Assembly: GCA_016926595.1 (NCBI GenBank)
Contig: JAFGOG010000510.1
Location: 1 to 6,451, forward strand
Direction of reading: 5' to 3'
DNA length: 6,451 nt
DNA from: Anaerolineae bacterium
GTDB lineage: Bacteria > Chloroflexota > Anaerolineae > JAAYZQ01
Part shown: piece after piece, positions 1 through 6,436 of the stretch
Numbering within the stretch: the stretch's first letter is position 1
How the letters are laid out: every line of letters begins with the position of its first letter
The notes under the pieces: generated by a model
Seen by the model: only the letters and a program-made list of their open reading frames with translations
What the model was told of the DNA's origin: nothing
Database searches by the model: none
Position numbers and translations under genes: made by a program

Positions 1-374
1 GCCGACGGGTCGTCAACATGAACCCATTGATTCCGGTATCTACGAAGGCGATGGAGGTCTTGCCGAAGGTCTTCTTCGATTGGTGATCTGTCGACAAGGT
101 CGACAAGGCGCTCACGTTTCTTTTTACCGTACTCATACTTCAGGTGAGATTCTATCCCTGCGAGCGCAGTGAGCAGAGCAGCAAGATTGGCTCCAGAAGT
201 AAACGCAACATCGGTGTCCCGAATCAGGAATACTGACCATTCGGATAGTATTACGCCCCCTTTTAGAAGGTCCTCGTCAAGCTGGTTGACAAAATCCCAT
301 TTTTGCTGCTCGGTCATCCTGCTATTAGTCTCACAAACCATGAACATCCACCCGTGAAAGTTACTCTTTCTCAT
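1..374 (-). CDS. HEPN-like hypothetical protein, 5' portion only (3' end beyond the left edge)
   Basis: A minus-strand frame stays open from the window edge up to an in-frame TGA at 471-473, and its translation reads like a real soluble helical protein. Downstream of the start come a segment WDFVNQLDEDLLKGG (about 264-308), a hydrophobic-charged helix LAALLTALAGIESHL, a Lys/Arg cluster, and RRYRNQWVHVDDP near the edge. The Arg-Asn-Gln-Trp-Val-His run (18-35) fits the Rx4-6H signature, with a polar residue after Arg, of HEPN ribonucleases of toxin-antitoxin and defence systems. The start is not resolved: ATGs at 374, 347, 341 and 317 are all possible, none with a strong ribosome binding site; the one at 341 has GGGTGG about six bases upstream. 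The frame continues upstream to 470, into a direct-repeat block, so the 5' end may have been altered by insertion. The missing C-terminus prevents a firm family call. The HEPN reading is an inference from motif and helical pattern. Confidence 0.6.
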   Translation of the reverse strand, partial: MRKSNFHGWMFMVCETNSRMTEQQKWDFVNQLDEDLLKGGVILSEWSVFLIRDTDVAFTSGANLAALLTALAGIESHLKYEYGKKKRERLVDLVDRSPIEEDLRQDLHRLRRYRNQWVHVDDPS

Positions 375-639
375 CAAGAGTTTGACGGACACAGAATCTG
401 GCTTGGCGTTTTGTAGGCCGTTGCCAATATCCTCAATCTGAAAGTAGGCCGCTGCCACTATCTTTGGAACTCATTGCCACTATCTCTGAGACAGATGGTC
501 CTTTTCCCGCCTTCTGCTGCCACTCTCTTTGAGACGCTGCAACCGAAGTGCTGCCAGGTCGGACCTTGGGCCAAGCCCGAGATCATCTTTCCATCTCGTT
601 TCTACAAGGGGCGGTTGGAACGAGACGAACAAGTACTGG
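375..639. other. Intergenic stretch between the HEPN-like gene and the NB-ARC/WD40 gene
   Basis: No supportable gene. Short plus-strand frames here run antisense into the WD40 gene and have no family-like content. The stretch contains three degenerate direct repeats at 452-535, annotated separately, and a weak imperfect hairpin around 554-572 with no following T-run in either direction. It is where transcription of the NB-ARC/WD40 gene should end, but I see no convincing intrinsic terminator. Confidence 0.6.
452..535. repeat. Three degenerate 19-bp direct repeats, possible remnant of an IS21-type end
   Basis: Copies lie at 452-470, 474-492 and 517-535 with consensus YTGCCACTMTCTYTGRRAC. Copies 1 and 3 differ at three positions, as do copies 2 and 3. 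Starts are 22 and 43 bases apart, so the copies are not in phase as codons. A weaker partial match, TTGCCAATATC, sits at 421-431. Multiple short direct repeats of this CCACTATCTT-GGAAC kind are, from memory, found in the ends of IS21-family elements. No istA/istB-like coding sequence is present here, so at most an end or relic remains. They could also be regulator binding sites. Confidence 0.4.
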
Positions 640-3600
640 CTATCGCACAGCAGACCCCGGCACTGTCACCCCCGTCACTACCTCGAACGCCCATACAGTG
701 CCCCCCGTGTCCCCGGCCAGAATCGAGGTCCTTCCTCCGTGCTCAATGGTGGTGACGCAGAGGAACAGTCCGTCCCCCTCAAAATAGGCCAATTGGCGCC
801 TGGCCTCCAGATCCCAGAGCCGAAGCGTTTGGTCCTCCGAAACCGAGACGGCAAATTCCCGGCCGGGCACCACAGCTAGGTCGCGCACCGCTTTACGGTG
901 GCCGGTCAACGTGTGCAGTTCCCGCCCGCTCTCCAGGTCCCAAGTCTTCAGACAGCCATCTGCCGATGCCGAAATGAGATACCTGCCACGGGTCGCGAAA
1001 CAAACCCTCCGGATGAGCGCGGCGTGGCCGGCCAGGTCGTGCAGGAGGCGCCCCGTTTCTAGATGCCACACGCGCAGCGCGCAATCGGCCGCCAGGATGG
1101 CGCGCGAGCCGTCCGGCGTCACTAGCACCGTCTGGGTTGAGGCGTCTCCCCCCGTCAACGTGCGCAGTGCCTGCCCCACTACCAGGTCCCACACCTTTAC
1201 GGTTCCGTCTGACGAAGCCGATAGGACTAGCCTGTCGTCAGGCGATACGGCCAGCGCCCTCACCGTGTCGCTATGCCCTTCGAAGATGTGCATAAGCTCG
1301 CCAGTTTCCAAGTGCCATGCGAACAGTGTTTTGCCCGCGGCTGCTACAACGTGCCGGCCATCGCCTGTGATCTCGACGAGGCTAGCGATGTTGGGCAAGC
1401 CGTCCAAAACGTGGACGGCCTGGCCGGTCGCCAGATCCCAGACTCGGACGCTCCGGTCCCTGCCGCCTGATACTGCCCGGGTGCCATCAGGCGTCACGCG
1501 CACCACGTCCACTGCCCTGGCATGACCCCTGAGCGTGAGCACAGTCCGTCCACTAGCAAGATCCCACACCTTGATGTTACCATCTAACGCTGATGAGACC
1601 GCCCTCGCCTTTCCCGGGATCGGGGCGACGGAAAACACGTAGCGGGAATGGCGCCCGGCAGCTTCGCGGTCCTCGTCTCCCGCCAGGCTCCACACCCGCG
1701 CAGTGCCGTCGCTGGAGCCCGACACCGCCCGGCGCCCGTCCGGGGAAACAGCCAGCGCCATCAACGGACGCGTATGCCCCTCCAGGGACTGCAGCAACCG
1801 GCCGGTAGCCACGTCCCAAACCTTGAGCGTTTGATCGAAGGAGGCGGAGACGATCCGCGCTCCATCGGGCGTGAATGCAACCAGGTAAATGCCTTCCTCG
1901 TGGCCGTCCAGGACGCCCAACTCCACCCCTGTCACCAGATCCCACACCCTCACAGTGTTGTCCACAGAACCGGATACAGCGCGCCGGCCATCGGGCGTCA
2001 GCGCCACATCCAGCACCATTTTAGTGTGCCCCTCAAGCATGCACCGCGACTGCCCAGTCTCCAAGTTCCACAGCCGGAGAGCGCCGTCGGCCAGGCCAAG
2101 CACGGCCAGCCGCCCGTCGGCAGTGACCCGGACGGCGCGCACGTCCTTCTCGATGCCCGCCAGCCTGTGTACGAGATCGCCCGTTTCCAGGTCCCGCAAC
2201 TCAAGATCCCTACTCCTGGCCGCCGAGATGAGGGACTTGCCATCGGGTGTCAGAGCCATGGCGTGGTAGGTCTTCACCCTGTTCTCTATCACCCGCACGA
2301 GCTGTCCGGTCGCCAAGTCCCAAACCCTAAGCGTCTCGTCCTCGGAGGCAGATATAGCCCGGTGCCCGTCTGGCGAAACCACCACAGCCCTTAGCGCATC
2401 GCTATGCCCCTCCAAGAGCCGTACGCACTGTCCCGTTTCTAGATCCCACACCCGCAGGGTGCCGTCTGTCGATGCCGAGACGGCGCGGGTCCCGTCCGGT
2501 GTTGTGACCACACCGCATACCTTGCCCTGGTGTCCGCGGAGAACACGGAGCATCTCGCCGGTTTCCAGGTTCCACACCCGTAGCGTCTTGTCCGAGGAAC
2601 CGGTAACGACACGCTGGCCGTCCGGGGTGATTGCTATGGCTTGGACGAGCAACGTGTGGCCAGACAGGGTACGCAAGAGGTGCGCATCGCTCGGTCCTAC
2701 CCGCCAGGCCAGTTGAAGCCAAGTCTCGCTCCGAGTAGCGAGGCGAGCCTTTGCATCGTGCATTATCCTGCCAGCCCCGAGACGCATGGCCCGGTAGTGC
2801 AGTCGTTGGGCAAAGTAGTAGGGCTCCCGGTCAGGATTCCAATTCCGCAGGTAATAGGCTTCGCCATCCATCAGGCGCTCCAGCAGGGACAGCTCGGTGC
2901 GAGTGCCATCCATCTCGGGACACAGACCTAACGCCGCCCGAAGATCATCCACCACGGCGTCCACTCCGCGCCAGCCGACGGCCTTCTCGAGATCCTGAAA
3001 GCTGCCCAGCGCAGCGAGCAGATTGCCAGCCGCCGCTGCCCGGAAAGACTCTCCGGTGTAGCCGGCAGGAATTTGCCGCCTGGTGAATTCGCGCACGAGA
3101 GGGTGCAGGCGGACCGCATCGTCTGCCAGCCGTTCGAGCAATGAGCCCTCGACCAGGGTCTCCACGGCACGCTCCAGGCGGGACGGATGACCAGAGCGCA
3201 GCTCTACGGGTAGTCCGCTCAGCAGCCACAGCCGCTCTATGGGGATCTGTTCCGATTCGGCCAACTGCCCGGCTGTGACCATGATGAGACGCGCATCTTT
3301 ATCGGCCAACGCCTGCCACGAGGTTTTGAGGGTAGCCTCCACGGCCACCTCGTGGCGTGTCGGCATTTCCTCGGGACGGAGATGTGTGTCGTCAACCGTG
3401 TCAATCGCGCCCTCGCGTAGCAGCCTGAGGCGGTAGTCGAAAAGTGAGATGCCTAGGTACCGGCCCAAGAAGGCGCTGGCTAGCTCCAGTGCCAGCGGCA
3501 GGTGGCCGACGGTTAGGCAGATGACCCGCGCCCAACCGTGGTCAGGATGGCCCGGATCTAGGATCTCGCGCCGCCGCGGATGGCGCAGCAGCAGCGCCAG

Positions 3601-4392
3601 GGCGGCCGTCTCTGGCAGAACCGTAACCTCCACCGGCCGGAAGCGGCCCAGGTCGCGGCGCCGGGTGGTGAACAGAACCCGGCAAGGCAGCGCCGCCGGC
3701 ACCCATCCTGGACCAAGGGGCAAGTTCAGTAGGGAGGGATCGGGTAGGTTGTCGAGGATGAGCAAGGTATCGGAATGCCTGGTCACATGTTCAGAGACAG
3801 CGTCGATTTGCCCCTCCACCGACCCCTTAACAGTCTCTGGATCCAGCAGCCTGCCGAGCCGAGCAAACTCTTGTGCCAGGGGGGCGGCCGCATTGATCCA
3901 GTAAATGCCGCCGGGATAAACCTGCCGATAGCGATAGGCATACTCGACGGCCAACTGCGTCTTGCCGATGCCGCCCATGCCGGTTAGCCCGGCTGGCTGG
4001 ACGCCCACCGGTGAATCGCCGGCCAGGAGCAGTGCGTGGAGCTGCTGGAGGTCTGCCTCACGTCCTACAAAATCCTGATTGCGGGGAAACGGCACCCGGA
4101 ACCGAACGACTGCGACCGTTTGCCCGCGACCCTCTGCCGGCGGCTCGTAGGTCAGGAGCGCGGACAGGAGATCTGGCAGCAGTGCCCTCTTTTCGCACTG
4201 CTCTATGAGGGCGTCGATCATCTCTTCGAAGCTGAACTTGGGACCAAAATGATGTCGAATGGGCTGGAAGAGCGGCCGATCATGGCAGAAGCGCGAGAGG
4301 GTCTCGGCCGTGAACGTATCGCGGATGAGAACACGGATGGTGGCAATGTTGTGCCCATCTGCGTTCCCCTCGTCGTCGCATGGATGATTCAT
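640..4392 (-). CDS. STAND NTPase: effector-associated domain + NB-ARC + WD40 propellers (NLR-like sensor)
   Basis: This is a 1250-residue signal-transduction ATPase with the layout of bacterial NLR-like immune sensors. Residues about 17-86 form a compact helical, death-like effector-associated domain (IRVLIRDTF ... RFCHDRP ... MIDALIEQCEKR). The NB-ARC core follows: entry motif FVGRE near 108, Walker A GMGGIGKT at 138-145, Walker B LLILDNL at 210-216, sensor segment CRVLFTTR at 237-244, GHLPLAL at 296-302, and LHPLVREF near 429-436 in the winged-helix (MHD-like) position. All nucleotide-binding motifs look intact. After a helical linker, residues 577-1204 are 15 WD40 repeats, with a partial one to the C-terminus. 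The ATG at 4392 is preferred because GAGGGGGA lies eight bases upstream; an in-frame GTG at 4416 would add eight residues but sits inside a hairpin. No effector domain is fused, so signalling to a separate protein is inferred; the nuclease gene immediately upstream is the obvious candidate. Cytoplasmic: no signal peptide or membrane segment. Confidence 0.93.
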   Translation of the reverse strand: MNHPCDDEGNADGHNIATIRVLIRDTFTAETLSRFCHDRPLFQPIRHHFGPKFSFEEMIDALIEQCEKRALLPDLLSALLTYEPPAEGRGQTVAVVRFRVPFPRNQDFVGREADLQQLHALLLAGDSPVGVQPAGLTGMGGIGKTQLAVEYAYRYRQVYPGGIYWINAAAPLAQEFARLGRLLDPETVKGSVEGQIDAVSEHVTRHSDTLLILDNLPDPSLLNLPLGPGWVPAALPCRVLFTTRRRDLGRFRPVEVTVLPETAALALLLRHPRRREILDPGHPDHGWARVICLTVGHLPLALELASAFLGRYLGISLFDYRLRLLREGAIDTVDDTHLRPEEMPTRHEVAVEATLKTSWQALADKDARLIMVTAGQLAESEQIPIERLWLLSGLPVELRSGHPSRLERAVETLVEGSLLERLADDAVRLHPLVREFTRRQIPAGYTGESFRAAAAGNLLAALGSFQDLEKAVGWRGVDAVVDDLRAALGLCPEMDGTRTELSLLERLMDGEAYYLRNWNPDREPYYFAQRLHYRAMRLGAGRIMHDAKARLATRSETWLQLAWRVGPSDAHLLRTLSGHTLLVQAIAITPDGQRVVTGSSDKTLRVWNLETGEMLRVLRGHQGKVCGVVTTPDGTRAVSASTDGTLRVWDLETGQCVRLLEGHSDALRAVVVSPDGHRAISASEDETLRVWDLATGQLVRVIENRVKTYHAMALTPDGKSLISAARSRDLELRDLETGDLVHRLAGIEKDVRAVRVTADGRLAVLGLADGALRLWNLETGQSRCMLEGHTKMVLDVALTPDGRRAVSGSVDNTVRVWDLVTGVELGVLDGHEEGIYLVAFTPDGARIVSASFDQTLKVWDVATGRLLQSLEGHTRPLMALAVSPDGRRAVSGSSDGTARVWSLAGDEDREAAGRHSRYVFSVAPIPGKARAVSSALDGNIKVWDLASGRTVLTLRGHARAVDVVRVTPDGTRAVSGGRDRSVRVWDLATGQAVHVLDGLPNIASLVEITGDGRHVVAAAGKTLFAWHLETGELMHIFEGHSDTVRALAVSPDDRLVLSASSDGTVKVWDLVVGQALRTLTGGDASTQTVLVTPDGSRAILAADCALRVWHLETGRLLHDLAGHAALIRRVCFATRGRYLISASADGCLKTWDLESGRELHTLTGHRKAVRDLAVVPGREFAVSVSEDQTLRLWDLEARRQLAYFEGDGLFLCVTTIEHGGRTSILAGDTGGTVWAFEVVTGVTVPGSAVR
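643..2664 (-). repeat. WD40 repeat array (15 full copies of about 126 bp plus one partial)
   Basis: This coding tandem repeat has a strict 42-residue period; two copies are 41. The consensus is GH...V.A...TPDGRRAVSGS.D.TLRVWDLETG..L..L. Full copies span 781-2664 and a degenerate last copy spans 643-780. Copies 4, 5, 9, 11 and 13 have lost the GH dipeptide and are the most divergent, roughly marking internal boundaries. Fifteen to sixteen blades fit two beta-propellers of seven or eight blades. Protein-level matches such as PDGRRAVSGS in copies 6 and 8 use different synonymous codons. The array is therefore not a recent DNA duplication. Confidence 0.9.
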
Positions 4393-4400
4393 CCGATCGG

Positions 4401-4408
4401 TCCCCCTC
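4401..4408 (-). promoter_or_regulatory. Ribosome binding site deciding the NB-ARC/WD40 start
   Basis: On the minus strand GAGGGGGA lies eight bases before the ATG at 4392. This is a strong purine-rich Shine-Dalgarno match at normal spacing. The alternative GTG at 4416 has nothing comparable, so the ATG is preferred. Confidence 0.65.
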
Positions 4409-4414
4409 GAGTTC

Positions 4415-4429
4415 ACGAACCCCGTTCGT
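4415..4429 (-). promoter_or_regulatory. Perfect 6-bp hairpin in the leader of the NB-ARC/WD40 gene
   Basis: ACGAAC at 4415-4420 and GTTCGT at 4424-4429 are exact reverse complements around a three-base loop. The hairpin sits 23-37 bases upstream of the preferred ATG and just before its ribosome binding site. There is no T-run after it, so it is not a standard terminator. It could tune translation or mRNA stability between the nuclease and sensor genes, or be a protein binding site. Function is inferred. Confidence 0.35.
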
Positions 4430-4487
4430 CCCTGTTATAGCCCGCTTTTGGCTCTGGAGTGCATATCTGAATTCACTTACAGCTGAT

Positions 4488-5486
4488 CTATGGAGACAAG
4501 GTGATGAAAAATTCATCAATCTGTGCGTCCAGCACTGTAGAAGGATCTTTCTCTTCATCTTTCAGTCGGACGATCTCCTCGAGATCGCCGTCGGACAGAA
4601 AGAGGATCATGTTGTCTGCAATCATCCAGGCGCGGCGCCTTGCCTTGAGCGCCGACTCAGAGGGTTGGTGCCGACTACACAGAAGACCAAACGATCGTTT
4701 CACCTTTGGCAGGAGGTACTGTTGGAGCGATTCCACCCCAACCTGACCGATCGGTTCCGTGTAATTCTTGAACTCGGCCACAATCATTCGAGACGAAAAC
4801 TCGTACTTGATGCTCTCCCAGAACGGACCACCAAAACCGATAGGATAAATTGCATCCCTTCTGTCGAGGCCATCCTCCGTGACAGTCTGGATTCTAGGAA
4901 CCCGAAGGGGAGGAACAAATGCGTAGTTCAGAATAGCAACACAAACATCCTCAAAGCGGCGATATTCCTCTCGACCAGGTCGAACTGCGTGAAGATCTGC
5001 GATCAGCTGGCTACCCGCCTTGCTTGGTTTGGTCTTGCCCTCAAGCAGTGCCTCTAGTGTATTCTGCGATGACGCGATCGCTGAATACGCGTGCTCTACT
5101 ACTGGATGTTTGACCAGAAGGCTGGCAAGTAACTCTGCATCCCAAATCACGACGGAATTGCCAATGCTCAGTTCTTCTTTCATTCTTCGGGGCAGGGGCA
5201 CAGACACTATGAGCAGGGCATACTGCGCATCAAGCAGTGATAATCCATTGACTAGGTCGACGACTGCACGGCGCAGGAGGACGGCGGAAGTCATGGGCCT
5301 ACGAACTGCTTTGACCTGAGCGATCCAACGCTCACCATTCGGGCTGTCGAACATCCAGTCGACTCCACGATCTGGTTCACCTGGTTTGGCGAACTGCCGG
5401 AGATTGAAAAAGCCCTCAGCGGCCAAGAGGGCTCCACACAACAATTCGAATTGGCGCCAGTCTAGATCCGTGAAGTCATAACTCAT
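4488..5486 (-). CDS. Tandem PD-(D/E)XK nuclease (Mrr-like domain plus second nuclease domain)
   Basis: This 332-residue soluble protein has two restriction-endonuclease-like folds. Domain 1 (about 1-130) has an N-terminal helix with FE at 13-14, then DRGVD at 39-43 and QVK at 57-59: the D-x(n)-(Q/E)xK active site of Mrr-type nucleases. A segment VVIWDAELLASLL follows, typical of the late strand and helix of such domains. Domain 2 (about 173-300) repeats the plan: RRFEDV helix at 176-181, Asp211 in DRRDAIYPI, EFK at 238-240, then a Gln-rich helix VESLQQYL. Both active sites look complete, so two metal-dependent DNA (or RNA) cleavage centres are predicted. Start: ATG at 5486, with AGGAG eight bases upstream. 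A TTG six bases earlier is too close to that site. The NB-ARC/WD40 gene begins 95 nt downstream, so it is a likely effector partner or companion restriction factor. Nuclease class is confident; target and trigger are not known. Confidence 0.85.
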   Translation of the reverse strand: MSYDFTDLDWRQFELLCGALLAAEGFFNLRQFAKPGEPDRGVDWMFDSPNGERWIAQVKAVRRPMTSAVLLRRAVVDLVNGLSLLDAQYALLIVSVPLPRRMKEELSIGNSVVIWDAELLASLLVKHPVVEHAYSAIASSQNTLEALLEGKTKPSKAGSQLIADLHAVRPGREEYRRFEDVCVAILNYAFVPPLRVPRIQTVTEDGLDRRDAIYPIGFGGPFWESIKYEFSSRMIVAEFKNYTEPIGQVGVESLQQYLLPKVKRSFGLLCSRHQPSESALKARRRAWMIADNMILFLSDGDLEEIVRLKDEEKDPSTVLDAQIDEFFITLSP

Positions 5487-5494
5487 CTTCAAAT

Positions 5495-5499
5495 CTCCT
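5495..5499 (-). promoter_or_regulatory. Ribosome binding site of the nuclease gene
   Basis: Minus-strand AGGAG lies eight bases before the ATG at 5486. It settles the start against the in-frame TTG at 5492, which would leave only two bases of spacing. Confidence 0.7.
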
Positions 5500-5608
5500 G
5501 ATGTTGGTATCTGCCCTTGTGCATCGATCTCCGCTCGCTAGTCTTGGAGTCAGTGTGTTTGAGTATGTTGAGGAATTGAGCTTCCATGCGTCCCTAGTAG
5601 TGAATCTC

Positions 5609-6187
5609 TTAGTCTTTGCGCTCCAAGAATTGTGCAAGAAGGTGAAACGGCCTTCTGAATGCCTTCTCAATTGGTTCCTTTGGCATATCTGTATGTATCA
5701 CGGGCAACAAAGAAACAACTGTGGCTAGAACCACTGACCCTAGAATGCTACAGATAATGAACACTGGCAACAATGCTTGAGCCCACTCTGCGATCATTGA
5801 CAGGGACTCGACAGTCGATGGGGCTGAAGACGCGCTCATGCTGGTCCACCATACCATCAGTAATGGTGAAAGAAGTAATCCAGTTCCAAGCACAGTCCTA
5901 TACGTCGTATCAGATAGCAACCATTGATTATCATTTCGGCGAAGAAAGGAACGTCTCACCGTAAACCAACAAATCGAGAACCAAGCGTACAGAAACAAGA
6001 AAGGTGATGCTATATGAAAAAGGACCATGATCCCCGACGAGGGCACATTCAAACTTGATGTCGCCCAGACAGCTGCCAAGAACGTCGAGATTCCAATGAC
6101 ATCTGCAACAAGGCCTATAATGGCTGTTAGCAAACTAAACCTTTCTATTTTGGACATCTGCTTGCCAACAGCCTTACGTTTGCTCAC
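5609..6187 (-). CDS. Small four-helix integral membrane protein of unknown function
   Basis: 192 residues with four clear hydrophobic segments at about 18-43, 52-76, 97-116 and 137-164. The N-terminus (MSKRKAVGKQ), the loop between helices 2 and 3 (VRRSFLRRNDNQ) and the C-terminal tail (FRRPFHLLAQFLERKD) are basic. By the positive-inside rule both ends and the middle loop face the cytoplasm. I do not recognise a family or catalytic motif. The GTG start at 6187 is chosen because GAGG lies seven bases upstream; the in-frame ATG at 6157 lacks a good ribosome binding site. It is the first gene of the co-directional set and ends 122 nt before the nuclease start. In a defence setting it could be a membrane-disrupting effector, an anchor or a sensor. 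That is inference from context only, and it may be an unrelated neighbour. Confidence 0.7.
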   Translation of the reverse strand: MSKRKAVGKQMSKIERFSLLTAIIGLVADVIGISTFLAAVWATSSLNVPSSGIMVLFHIASPFLFLYAWFSICWFTVRRSFLRRNDNQWLLSDTTYRTVLGTGLLLSPLLMVWWTSMSASSAPSTVESLSMIAEWAQALLPVFIICSILGSVVLATVVSLLPVIHTDMPKEPIEKAFRRPFHLLAQFLERKD

Positions 6188-6194
6188 CTTGCAT

Positions 6195-6198
6195 CCTC
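6195..6198 (-). promoter_or_regulatory. Ribosome binding site for the GTG start of the membrane protein
   Basis: GAGG on the minus strand with seven-base spacing to the GTG at 6187. It is the best site near any candidate start of this gene. Confidence 0.5.
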
Positions 6199-6393
6199 GC
6201 GAAGATTCAGTTTTGCTTACTCTGGTGCTATCTTAGCCGCCCTTACGAACACAATCGATAGGTCGTTCTCGCAATCCGCCATGATGGCCAAGAATTTCAC
6301 TAAGCCAAGCTAGATGCTTGTTGGTGTTCAATACCTCATGGTGCACGTACGCACGTTACTTTTATGGCAGTACCGCAAAACTCGCTATGGAAC

Positions 6394-6436
6394 TTGACAA
6401 AAAGGGTTCTCATGGCAGGATAACTCCATCTTGACA
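6394..6436 (+). promoter_or_regulatory. Possible right-facing promoter elements (two TTGACA hexamers)
   Basis: Exact -35 consensus hexamers lie at 6394-6399 and 6431-6436, 37 bases apart. After the first, GATAAC at 6419-6424 is a weak -10 candidate at 19-base spacing. AAGGAG follows the second at about 6440-6445, as if a plus-strand gene began just beyond the window. This suggests a divergent neighbour, but the -10 match is poor and the downstream sequence is missing. Confidence 0.25.

Noticed and set aside
90..109. Tandem TCGACAAGG repeat
   Set aside because: It lies inside the HEPN-like coding frame and simply encodes the Val-Asp repeat of LVDLVD, so no separate element is needed to explain it.
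452..535. Direct repeats as a CRISPR array
   Set aside because: Copies are only 19 bp and imperfect, and the gaps of 3 and 24 bases are irregular and too short for spacers.
554..575. Imperfect hairpin (CCAGGT / ACCTTGG) and the short palindrome CTTGGGCCAAG as a terminator for the sensor gene
   Set aside because: The stem has a bulge and a tiny loop, the palindrome's loop is too tight, and no T-run follows in the transcribed direction.
911..2394. Long open frames on the plus strand opposite the WD40 array (up to about 248 residues)
   Set aside because: They are antisense shadows of a GC-rich repetitive gene. Their translations are low in family-like content, rich in Ser/Pro/Arg, and echo the 42-residue period of the real gene.
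4393..4416. GTG at 4416 as the start of the NB-ARC/WD40 gene
   Set aside because: It lacks a well-spaced ribosome binding site and lies in a hairpin stem, while the ATG at 4392 has GAGGGGGA at ideal spacing. It is not excluded, and the protein would differ by only eight residues.
4380..5057. 225-residue plus-strand frame opposite the nuclease gene
   Set aside because: No recognisable domain or ribosome binding site, and it is fully antisense to a gene with intact nuclease motifs.
5487..5492. TTG at 5492 as the nuclease start
   Set aside because: AGGAG is only two bases away from it. The ATG at 5486 has the same site at eight bases.
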